Shown here: piece by piece, positions 46,020 to 53,749 of the stretch
Numbering within the stretch: position 1 is the first letter of the stretch
Layout of the letters: each line of letters opens with the position of its first letter
From: JBCCCJ01 sp039029315
GTDB taxonomy: Bacteria; Bacteroidota; Bacteroidia; J057
Direction of reading: 5' to 3'
NCBI GenBank assembly: GCA_039029315.1
Contig: JBCCGK010000012.1
Coordinates: 106,746 to 170,745 of the forward strand
DNA: 64,000 bases
The notes under the pieces: generated by a model
Seen by the model: only the letters and a program-made list of their open reading frames with translations
Told to the model about the DNA's origin: nothing
Database searches by the model: none
Translations under genes and position numbers: made by a program

Positions 46020-47108
46020 ATGGAAAAATTCCATGTCCATCCTGATATCACAGTTGCAGAGACACTTCCCGCATCATTTTATAGAGATCAGGCAGTATTT
46101 GACAAGATGAAAGAGGATGTATTTCTAAAATCCTGGCAATGGATTGGAGACAGTCCTTCTCTTCTCCCATTGGATAGATACGCCCATCCCTTCACCCTTC
46201 TGGACAAATATCTCAATGAACCGATGCTTCTAGTCCGCGATCAGGATAGCCAGATACACTGCATGAGCAACGTATGCACACATAGAGGCAATCTCCTGGC
46301 ACACAATCCAGGATCTATCCAATCTGGGATGACTTGTATGTATCATGGCCGAAAATTCGATCTGTCTGGCAAGTTCAAATTCATGCCACAATTCAAAGAG
46401 GCAAAAGATTTTCCCCGGGCATGCGATGACTTACACTCCTTCCGACTGGAAGAATGGGGCCCTTTCCTGTTCACAGGGCTCGAACCTGAAGTAGACTTCT
46501 CGATTATCAGGAATTTTTTGAACAAATGGGTGGGATTCCTTCCAATCAATGAATTCAAACTAACTTCATCCTACTCCAGAGATTATTTGGTGAATTGTCA
46601 TTGGGCATTGTATTGCGATAACTATCTGGAAGGATTTCACATTCCCTTTGTCCACCCTGATCTGAACGCTGTCCTGGACTACAATACTTATTCCACAGAA
46701 TTGTTTGAGTATGGAAGCTTGCAATTGGGATATGCTGGGGGCGCAGAAGAGGTTTACGATTTGCCCGAAGATCATCCCTGTTATGGCAAGGATATGGCCG
46801 CTTTTTATTTTTGGATATTCCCCAATATCATGCTCAATTTCTATCCATGGGGCGTTTCGGTGAATGTTGTTCGCCCTTTGTCCTTGTCCAAAACAAAGGT
46901 CTCTTTCATTAACTATGTAAATGACGATTCCAAATTTGACTCCTACGCTGGTCCCCTGATGGACAAAGTTGAGCGCGAGGACGAATTTGTGGTTGAGGGG
47001 GTCCATCATGGATTGCAATCCCGCTATTACACTACAGGCCGATTTTCGCCTTCCCAAGAGCAAGGGGTCCACCATTTTCATAGAATGCTCGCAGATCGAT
47101 GTAGGTGA
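46020..47108 (+). CDS. Rieske non-heme iron oxygenase, alpha-subunit type
   Basis: 362 residues. The Rieske cluster ligands are C86-T-H88 and C106-M-Y-H109. The mononuclear iron site is in D200-N-Y-L-E-G-F-H207-I-P-F-V-H212; the third ligand is expected in EDEFVVEGVHHGLQS. The NYLEGFHIPFVHP form resembles choline monooxygenase, stachydrine demethylase and related enzymes that oxidise quaternary amines, but aromatic substrates are possible. No beta subunit or reductase gene is next to it. The 8-base gap to the permease suggests coupled uptake and oxidation. Confidence 0.92.
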   Translation: MEKFHVHPDITVAETLPASFYRDQAVFDKMKEDVFLKSWQWIGDSPSLLPLDRYAHPFTLLDKYLNEPMLLVRDQDSQIHCMSNVCTHRGNLLAHNPGSIQSGMTCMYHGRKFDLSGKFKFMPQFKEAKDFPRACDDLHSFRLEEWGPFLFTGLEPEVDFSIIRNFLNKWVGFLPINEFKLTSSYSRDYLVNCHWALYCDNYLEGFHIPFVHPDLNAVLDYNTYSTELFEYGSLQLGYAGGAEEVYDLPEDHPCYGKDMAAFYFWIFPNIMLNFYPWGVSVNVVRPLSLSKTKVSFINYVNDDSKFDSYAGPLMDKVEREDEFVVEGVHHGLQSRYYTTGRFSPSQEQGVHHFHRMLADRCR

Positions 47109-47448
47109 ATATTCTTGAGCAGCCTACTAACCATTGATTGGATCAGCCCGTTCAGGCAGGAATTACAAGATGATTATGATCCTGTCAATCAGGCACTTCC
47201 CTTTTCTGTGGGAAACGTCCTATCGAAAAGCTAGTGCAAGATTATTTTTCTAGTAATATGGCCCTTCAACTAGTCCACTCAAAAAGTATCTTGCCGCTGT
47301 ACAAATTGGAATATCACAGCAGTCATACATATGGATGCCTGTCAATTGCCATGAAAAAATCCAGCAAACCTAATTGAAATCGATATTGAATGTAGTCCCC
47401 GCACTTAATCTGACCATTATTTACATCACACCTTAATTCCTAGCGATT
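47109..47448. other. intergenic region before the sulfatase
   Basis: 340 bases of spacer between the oxygenase stop and the sulfatase start. No open frame, hairpin or promoter consensus stands out. Confidence 0.4.
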
Positions 47449-48840
47449 ATGGCTATCCCAAGACTTCTCTTACTGCTTTTCGCCATTTCTCTCTTTTCCT
47501 GCCAGTCAGATCCTGCCAGTCCTTCCGACAAAGCTCCCAATCTTATTTTTCTCCTGACAGATGATCAAAGGTGGGATGCAATGGGAGCCATGGGCAACCC
47601 AATCATTCAGACTCCCCATATGGATGCCATGGCGCGGCAAGGAGTAATGTTTCGCAATGCGTATGTAACTACTGCTATTTGTGCTGTTAGTCGTGCCTCG
47701 ATTCTTTCAGGACAATATATGCGCAGACATGGAATCGGCGATTTTGCCAGTCCATTCAGTCCTGAAGCCTGGGCAGAGACCTACCCGGCACGACTGAGGG
47801 ACGCTGGATACTATATGGGATTTGTGGGGAAATTTGGTGTGGGACGTGCTGAAAGTATGCCTGTAGAAACCTTCGATTATTGGAAGGGCATTCCTGGACA
47901 ACCAGTGTATGAACAAACCGATGAAGCAGGGAACTACCAACACCTCACCAGTATTCTTGGGGAACAAATTCAGGAATTTATTGGGGAAGCTCCAGCCGAT
48001 AAGCCTTTTTGCCTTTCCGTCAGTTTCAAAGCACCTCATGTACAGGACGGAGACCCAAGACAATTCTTGTATGATTCGGCCTATATTGATTTGTTTCAGG
48101 AGGTTGAGATTCCACAGCCCAAAACTGCTGATCCAGCCTACTGGGAATCCTTCCCTGATTTTTTTCGCACTGATACGAACGAAGCCAGACGTCGGTGGCG
48201 AATTCGGTTCGAGACAGAAGAAAAATATCAAGCATCGGTCAAGGGATATTATCGATTGCTGTATGGGGTCGATGTTGTGTTGGGAGAGTTGAGGGATCGC
48301 CTGGAACAGGAAGGATTGGCTGATAATACAGTCATCATCCTCATGGGAGACAACGGTTTCTACCTCGGAGAGCATGGTCTTGCTGGCAAATGGTATGGAC
48401 ATGAAGAATCGATCCGGGTTCCTCTTGTTCTCTTTGATCCCAGACTTCCCACCGATCAAAGAGGCCAAACGCCTACGGAAATTGCACTCAATATAGACAT
48501 TGCTCCAACCCTTCTTTCTCTGGCAGGACTGGAAGTGCCGAAGAAGATGCAAGGACAAAATCTACTGTCCATCCTTGATGGCTCTGCGACCCCCTGGCGG
48601 GAATCCTTTTATTACGAACATCTGTTTGGCTACAACAATAAAATTCCTCGACTGGAAGGAGTAGTGACTCCAGATTGGAAATACATGCGCTATATTGATC
48701 CAACACCAGCTTATGAACAGTTGTTCCAAACGTCCTCAGATCCTCATGAGACACAAAATCTGGCACTGGAGTCTGCCCATGAGGAACAGCTGAATCAGAT
48801 GCGCGCCATGTATGAAGACTGGAAGAAAAAGGCTGAATAA
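47449..48840 (+). CDS. lipoprotein sulfatase (S1 formylglycine type)
   Basis: 463 residues, lipobox FSCQS near residue 18. Metal site TDDQRWDAMG (D38, D39). The formylglycine precursor is C78 in ICAVSRASILSGQ, with the CxxSR form. This has Val where CxPSR sulfatases have Pro; similar CAVSR forms are known in Bacteroidota. VILMGDNGFYLGEHGL and HEESIRVPLVLFDPR complete the active site. It should remove sulfate from polysaccharides outside the cytoplasmic membrane. Needs an anaerobic or aerobic formylglycine-generating enzyme, not seen here. Confidence 0.93.
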   Translation: MAIPRLLLLLFAISLFSCQSDPASPSDKAPNLIFLLTDDQRWDAMGAMGNPIIQTPHMDAMARQGVMFRNAYVTTAICAVSRASILSGQYMRRHGIGDFASPFSPEAWAETYPARLRDAGYYMGFVGKFGVGRAESMPVETFDYWKGIPGQPVYEQTDEAGNYQHLTSILGEQIQEFIGEAPADKPFCLSVSFKAPHVQDGDPRQFLYDSAYIDLFQEVEIPQPKTADPAYWESFPDFFRTDTNEARRRWRIRFETEEKYQASVKGYYRLLYGVDVVLGELRDRLEQEGLADNTVIILMGDNGFYLGEHGLAGKWYGHEESIRVPLVLFDPRLPTDQRGQTPTEIALNIDIAPTLLSLAGLEVPKKMQGQNLLSILDGSATPWRESFYYEHLFGYNNKIPRLEGVVTPDWKYMRYIDPTPAYEQLFQTSSDPHETQNLALESAHEEQLNQMRAMYEDWKKKAE

Positions 48841-48850
48841 ACGACTGACA

Positions 48851-49630
48851 TCAGCGATGGCACCAATTCATCATGTCTTTCCAGACCTCTTGTTCTGTGC
48901 GCTCATCGTCTAGAATTTCAGCATAGGTGAGGCCTTTGATTTCTATCAGGAATTCGACCATGAGTTTGCCCTTGAAGTAGATATTGGGGGTGAGATGTTC
49001 ATCATCCAACCGAAGCAAATCCAGTTCATGACTTGGTCGATGTTGAAGATAAAACGCAACCTCCTCCCGCAGCTCAGAGGAATCCATGGAGGCGAATCTT
49101 GCTCGGCCGATATATTCGGGATAGCCTTCCATTTTCCACATTGGAGGATGGTTCAGAGGATTGAAGGCCCATTTTCCGAACACATGATTTTGTAAACAAT
49201 GGATCATCTCATGGGCAATCACATAGGTCAACTCCAGTTGATTGCCCTCAAGTATTGCCAGACGCTTGCGAACATCCGTTTTTACTTTGATGGTGATGTT
49301 ATTGTCAATGGCTCGTGCAGCAGCCCAGGACCCCATCAACCTGCTATCCAACACATTATAGGTCGTATTGTGGGCCAAAAACACATCAAAATGATAGTCA
49401 GGATCATACAGCTCTGATTGGGCAATGAGCGAAATCGCGCTATCAAGGATGGGTTCTATTTCAGCAGTTATGTCTTCATTGGCATAGATGCTCACCGTCC
49501 TGTAATCCATTTGTTTGCCAAACATCAACTGAGGCTGAAGAATCAAAACAATCAATGCTGTAAGGCCGAGTATCATCAAAATAGCCAGCCTGGACATTAT
49601 TTTTCGGAAACGTTTGTTGAACAGTTTCAT
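48851..49630 (-). CDS. membrane-anchored HEMIH metallopeptidase-like protein
   Basis: 259 residues. One N-terminal helix (about 13-32). The zinc motif is H140-E141-M-I-H144 in YVIAHEMIHCLQNHV, and a likely third ligand is E168 in WKMEGYPEYIGR, giving a gluzincin layout with 23 residues between. The fold before it may be an MA-clan lid. No named family recognised. The stop codon is 10 bases from the convergent sulfatase stop. Confidence 0.7.
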   Translation of the reverse strand: MKLFNKRFRKIMSRLAILMILGLTALIVLILQPQLMFGKQMDYRTVSIYANEDITAEIEPILDSAISLIAQSELYDPDYHFDVFLAHNTTYNVLDSRLMGSWAAARAIDNNITIKVKTDVRKRLAILEGNQLELTYVIAHEMIHCLQNHVFGKWAFNPLNHPPMWKMEGYPEYIGRARFASMDSSELREEVAFYLQHRPSHELDLLRLDDEHLTPNIYFKGKLMVEFLIEIKGLTYAEILDDERTEQEVWKDMMNWCHR

Positions 49631-49827
49631 TCTGACAAATCATTGAAGGTTTTAGGACATTACACTCTACCTTCGGTGAGTCGTCAGATTCTGCAAAATA
49701 TTTCAGCAGTATCTCCTTTTTGGGAAAAACCGGAAACATCCTCCCTCAGTTGGCAAATGAAAGGACTATCAAAAAAACTATTTCGATGGGTCTCTGTCTC
49801 TGGCCTGGATTTCGCTTGTTTTCCTAC

Positions 49828-51069
49828 TTAATGATCATGAGACTCCAAATGTTGGCGGAGCAGATCTTTTCCATAATCATTTCCATTTGGAGTTCGAATG
49901 ACGGTATGAATATGTTCTCTGGTTGCTTCCTGTGGCATACTCTTCCGAAAGGCTACAGGAAACTGATGATCAAACTCAATCAAGAGTACGGGGCTGTGAA
50001 TCCGATAGTAAAAGGTTGCCTCATCTGATATTGGGCCAATCCATGCAAAATAGGTAGCTGCTAAATGGGCTTTGACTTCCTCCATTTTGACCTTGGCATG
50101 CCCTTCATCCATATTCCCGACATATTCATGGATCAGGTCCAGGAGTTGTTCTTGTTGCTTGGGAGAAAAATCTGCCACTGATACTCCTTGATACGGCACA
50201 ACGGCATTGTCTCTAAAGTTCTCTGTCTGATTATTATTGGAAGATTTCTCAGAGGACAAGATGGCCTTAACCTGCAGATCGGGAGACAGCGCACGGATCA
50301 TCGCCAATCCTTTCGATTCTTCTTCTTGAAAGGAGGAAGTGCCAGCATAAGGTCCTTCAGTAGCATTGACAGGCTCAGTCCCCATAAAGGTAGGGGTCAT
50401 CACGACCTGATCTCCCAGAACAAAATAGTTCACAATCAGGTGATGTCCTTCCAACTGCCACCCCCAGGGATCAGATGCAGATGGATTCCCCATGATGGTG
50501 ATATAGTACCTTCTGCTTCCAAATTCCTTATAGTTGGCCTTGGCCCAGGCAATATGACCTTCAAGAGACATGATTTTTTTACTCCGTTCAATTCCCTTGG
50601 CACTCAAACCTGCTTCCAACAAGTCCCAGGCATACTCAGCTTGATGCTCAGACATCTCCAAAAATGAGATCCCTTGCCGCTGGTACAGATGAATATTGTT
50701 CCATTTTCGCCACTCATCATCCTGGATATCATATAAGGTTTTTGATTTTTCTGCCTTACTAAGGCTCTCCAAAAACCGGTCTGCAGCCACACGAACTGGC
50801 TCCGTACTGACTCCACTTGCCTGAATTGGGAATAATCCCTTTTCAATCTTCCCGTCATCAGAAATTCCGACAAAAGGATTGGCCAATGCTTTTGCCTCCT
50901 TCTCCCCTCCCCCTCGAAACACCTCCAAAGGTGGAGCTTTCATTACTTCCCGGCTAGTGGTAATGGATGCGGTCTTAGTTGTTTGGGTGGCTTTTTTGCC
51001 TGTGCATGCGATCAACAGCATCCCGATTCCCCAGAAGATCAGTCTTGTGTAGTAGTTCATTTGCTTCAT
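49828..51069 (-). CDS. DUF3500 lipoprotein
   Basis: 413 residues from ATG 51069 (or 51060). Lipobox IACTG at about 21-25. The DUF3500 body has PFVGISDDGKIEKGLFPI, DEWRKWNNIHLYQRQGISFLEM, IMGNPSASDPWGWQLEGHHLIVNYFV, a VMTPTFMGTEPV segment and a C-terminal FYYRIHSPVLLIEFDHQ and TVIRTPNGNDYG. The GWQLEGHHL and H-H-region histidines suggest metal binding. Biochemical role unknown. Downstream of the ribosomal cluster with a terminator between. Confidence 0.9.
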   Translation of the reverse strand: MKQMNYYTRLIFWGIGMLLIACTGKKATQTTKTASITTSREVMKAPPLEVFRGGGEKEAKALANPFVGISDDGKIEKGLFPIQASGVSTEPVRVAADRFLESLSKAEKSKTLYDIQDDEWRKWNNIHLYQRQGISFLEMSEHQAEYAWDLLEAGLSAKGIERSKKIMSLEGHIAWAKANYKEFGSRRYYITIMGNPSASDPWGWQLEGHHLIVNYFVLGDQVVMTPTFMGTEPVNATEGPYAGTSSFQEEESKGLAMIRALSPDLQVKAILSSEKSSNNNQTENFRDNAVVPYQGVSVADFSPKQQEQLLDLIHEYVGNMDEGHAKVKMEEVKAHLAATYFAWIGPISDEATFYYRIHSPVLLIEFDHQFPVAFRKSMPQEATREHIHTVIRTPNGNDYGKDLLRQHLESHDH

Positions 51070-51262
51070 TTGATCAAGATTAAGTACATAATCTAGGGCC
51101 TCAAACAGGAAATTGCAAACAGGAAGTGTCTTAAGCAAGGGCTAAGGATTGCCTTTCACACTCTATTCATTCCCGAAGCGAATCAGGAGCTGGTCTCCTG
51201 CTGTAGGGCCATCCCATTCTTCATTCTTCATACAAAGGACATTCCTCATTCAACAAAAGAAT

Positions 51263-51287
51263 CCGACCCTATGCTGAATAGGGTCGG
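51263..51287 (-). terminator. terminator after rpsB
   Basis: Perfect 9-bp stem CCGACCCTA / TAGGGTCGG with a 7-base loop, followed on the minus strand by ATTCTTTTG. It lies 33 bases after the rpsB stop and ends the rplM-rpsI-rpsB transcript. Confidence 0.8.
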
Positions 51288-51320
51288 ACGTATTCGAAAT
51301 AAAAATATGTCAGTCAGATA

Positions 51321-52148
51321 TTACTCTTTGGCAGCGGGTGCTTTCTTTTCAGCTTCTGCCTCTTTCTTCTCTTCTGCCTTAGGCTGCTTTGCCTCTTGCT
51401 TTGCCTCTTCTTCTCGCTGTCTTTGTGCTTCCTTCTTTACACGATCTTCTTCCCGACGCTTTTTCCGCTCTTGCAATCCTTCTGCAATGGCATCAGTCAT
51501 CACTTTCATGATAAGAGTGATAGATTTCGCCGCATCATCATTGGCAGGAATGGGAAAGTCTACAAGATTAGGATTGCTATTGGTATCCACCATCGCAATG
51601 GTAGGGATATTCAATTTTCTCGCTTCAGCGATAGCAATATGTTCTTTTTTGATATCTACAATGAATAGAGCAGACGGCAATCTGTTCAAATCAGCAATCC
51701 CTCCCAACACTTTCTCCAATTTTGCCTTTTCACGCGTCAGCATGAGGCGCTCTTTCTTGTTGATTCGTTCGAATGTTCCATCAGTCTTCATCTTCTCGAT
51801 GTTCTTCATCTGCTTGATGCTTTTGCGAACAGTTGAGAAGTTTGTAAGCATTCCTCCGAGCCATCTTTCAGTAACGAATGGCATATTCACGCGGCGCGCT
51901 TCAGTCTCGACAATCCCTTTGGCTTGCTTTTTGGTTGCCACAAACAAAATCTTCCTTCCAGAGATGGATAGTTGCTTGGCAGCATTGGCTGCATCTTGCA
52001 ACATTCGAAGAGTTTTGTTGAGATCAATGATATGGATCCCGTTTCGCTCCATGAAGATGTATGGAGACATGTAGGGATTCCATTTCTTGCGTAGGTGGCC
52101 AAAGTGTACGCCTGCCTCCAGCAAATCGTTATAGTTCGGCTGCTGCAT
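51321..52148 (-). CDS. rpsB: 30S ribosomal protein S2
   Basis: 275 residues. Starts LLEAGVHFGHLRKKWNPYMSPYIF after a short N-terminus and has FVATKKQAKGIVETEA, ERWLGGMLTNFSTVRKSI and IPTIAMVDTNSNPNLVDFPIPANDDAAKSI. The C-terminal 45 residues are a charged Ala/Glu/Lys tail beyond the conserved fold, common in Bacteroidota. Last gene of the rplM-rpsI-rpsB cluster. The usual next gene tsf (EF-Ts) is absent. Confidence 0.98.
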   Translation of the reverse strand: MQQPNYNDLLEAGVHFGHLRKKWNPYMSPYIFMERNGIHIIDLNKTLRMLQDAANAAKQLSISGRKILFVATKKQAKGIVETEARRVNMPFVTERWLGGMLTNFSTVRKSIKQMKNIEKMKTDGTFERINKKERLMLTREKAKLEKVLGGIADLNRLPSALFIVDIKKEHIAIAEARKLNIPTIAMVDTNSNPNLVDFPIPANDDAAKSITLIMKVMTDAIAEGLQERKKRREEDRVKKEAQRQREEEAKQEAKQPKAEEKKEAEAEKKAPAAKE

Positions 52149-52163
52149 ATCTGTATAAATCGC

Positions 52164-52550
52164 TTATCGTTTTGAGAATTGAGTGCTTTTTCTTGCTTTC
52201 TTTTTCCCGTATTTTTTTCGTTCCACGATACGGGCATCTCTTGTCAGGAGACCTGCACGCTTGAGTGGAGGTCGAAACTCTTCATTATGCTCTACGAGGC
52301 TACGCGCAATCCCGAGTCGGACAGCTTCTGCCTGACCTGTAATTCCACCGCCATTTACGTTGACTTTGATGTCGTAGGATTCTGGATTGATATCCAATAT
52401 GCGGAATGGCTCCATGATTTTCAGTTGGAGCAGACCGACAGGGAAGTATTCAGCGAACTCCCTTTTGTTGATTTTGAACTCACCTGTTCCAGCTTCATTA
52501 AAGAACACTCTGGCAATGGCTCGTTTTCTTCTTCCGACGTTGACTAACAT
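52164..52550 (-). CDS. rpsI: 30S ribosomal protein S9
   Basis: 128 residues. The start NVGRRKRAIARVFF and the C-terminal KYGKKKARKSTQFSKR are diagnostic of S9, with the basic tail that reaches the P-site tRNA. VNGGGITGQAEAVRLGIARSL lies in the middle. Separated from rplM by 28 bases and from rpsB by 15 bases. Confidence 0.98.
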   Translation of the reverse strand: MLVNVGRRKRAIARVFFNEAGTGEFKINKREFAEYFPVGLLQLKIMEPFRILDINPESYDIKVNVNGGGITGQAEAVRLGIARSLVEHNEEFRPPLKRAGLLTRDARIVERKKYGKKKARKSTQFSKR

Positions 52551-52578
52551 ATTCTACTGATAGACTTATCTCTTAACT

Positions 52579-53022
52579 CTAAATCTCGAATACTTCTGGC
52601 TGTTGAGAATCATGGGGATGTTCTGGGCCAGCATATATTTTCATGTTTTTGATGATCGCGCGTCCCAAACGATTTTTAGGCAACATCCCTTTCACAGCAT
52701 TCTCTATCATCCGGGTAGGATGCTTGCTCATCAGATCTTTGGCCACAATCTCACGCTGACCACCAGGATATCCGGTATGTCGGATATACTTTTTGGCATT
52801 CCACTTATTTCCCGTCAGACGCACCTTCTCTGCATTGATCACAACCACATGGTCACCAGTGTCCATATGAGGAGAGAAGTATGGTTTATGTTTTCCACGC
52901 AACAAGACAGCAATCTGAGACGCTACTCTCCCAAGTGGTTGTCCTTCTACATCAACCACCCACCACTTCTTTTCTATGATATCCTCTGTTGCTGAGAGGG
53001 TTTTATAACTTTTTGCTTTCAT
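52579..53022 (-). CDS. rplM: 50S ribosomal protein L13
   Basis: 147 residues from ATG 53022; an upstream extension to 53121 is rejected as non-conserved. Motifs WWVVDVEGQPLGRVASQIA, LRGKHKPYFSPHMDTGDHVVVINA and KKYIRHTGYPGG are typical of L13. First gene of the cluster. Confidence 0.98.
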   Translation of the reverse strand: MKAKSYKTLSATEDIIEKKWWVVDVEGQPLGRVASQIAVLLRGKHKPYFSPHMDTGDHVVVINAEKVRLTGNKWNAKKYIRHTGYPGGQREIVAKDLMSKHPTRMIENAVKGMLPKNRLGRAIIKNMKIYAGPEHPHDSQQPEVFEI

Positions 53023-53050
53023 TACAAAATATTGTATCCTAAAATGGTGT

Positions 53051-53082
53051 CGCAAGTACGGATTTTTTAGAACAAGATGCAA
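53051..53082 (-). promoter_or_regulatory. promoter of the rplM-rpsI-rpsB cluster
   Basis: On the minus strand, TTG (53082-53080), a 21-base spacer and TACTTGCG (53058-53051), about 28 bases before the rplM ATG. The -7 box is close to the variant TAnnTTGC seen elsewhere in the window. Confidence 0.45.
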
Positions 53083-53749
53083 CAAGGCTCGGTAATTTTT
53101 GGGGAACCCCAAAATTTTCACTTTGCTTGGCCTTAAGCTGTTGCGGCTATTTCTATAGATAGATTCCTCTGATCAATTGCGAATGTACGAATGACAAGTC
53201 GATTTCTTTTTTTGCAAAAAAAATCTCCTCCGAATTCATCAGGTTCCTCAAAGTGATTTTCGCCCAATCGGGAGGTAAATAGGTAATATGATTCGAAGCG
53301 GCTTTGCCTTGTCTCATCCACCAGGAAGTCTCTCTTTCAGCCTGCCCAATTAACCCAAGATCAACCATAAACGGGACAGTCTCAGGGGTTCCTATCTCAT
53401 CATTCCTGCTTGCAGTGTGGAATTGTTCTGAATTAGCACTCTAAAAGAAAGGAACAATCATGTCACATTTTTATTCAAAGCGTGTGGAATTCACCTGCGA
53501 CTCGGCGTAGCTTTGTTTCTCTAGATGAAATATTCACTTCTCCGTCGGTGTCTGTCTCGCGACAAACGGATTCGGATTTTCTCAGAAATTTCTCTTATCT
53601 TTCTTTTCTTTGAAACATTCGCAACTAAAACAAGAGCCAGATCCCTTCATTTAATCCTCATCTGCCTATAGAATCAACCGTTACTCCCCCACACATGTCA
53701 GAAGATTAGATGTCCTTGATAGTGATCAACTAGGTTATTTGCGAGTGGT
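53083..53749. other. long intergenic region upstream of the adhesin-like gene
   Basis: 667 bases. A minus-strand frame ending near 53133 (about 96 codons, no upstream ATG before SEQFHTASRNDEIGTPETVP) may be a gene remnant, but I cannot support it. Nothing else is evident; promoters for both flanking genes must lie here. Confidence 0.35.

Noticed and set aside
16271..47125. Shared string CTTGAGCAGCCT near 16278 and 47114
   Set aside because: Only twelve bases with no similarity around it; likely chance.
53123..53425. Minus-strand frame of about 96 codons ending in LIRGIYL
   Set aside because: No start codon before the readable part and no family resemblance I can defend. It may be a gene remnant but could be chance.
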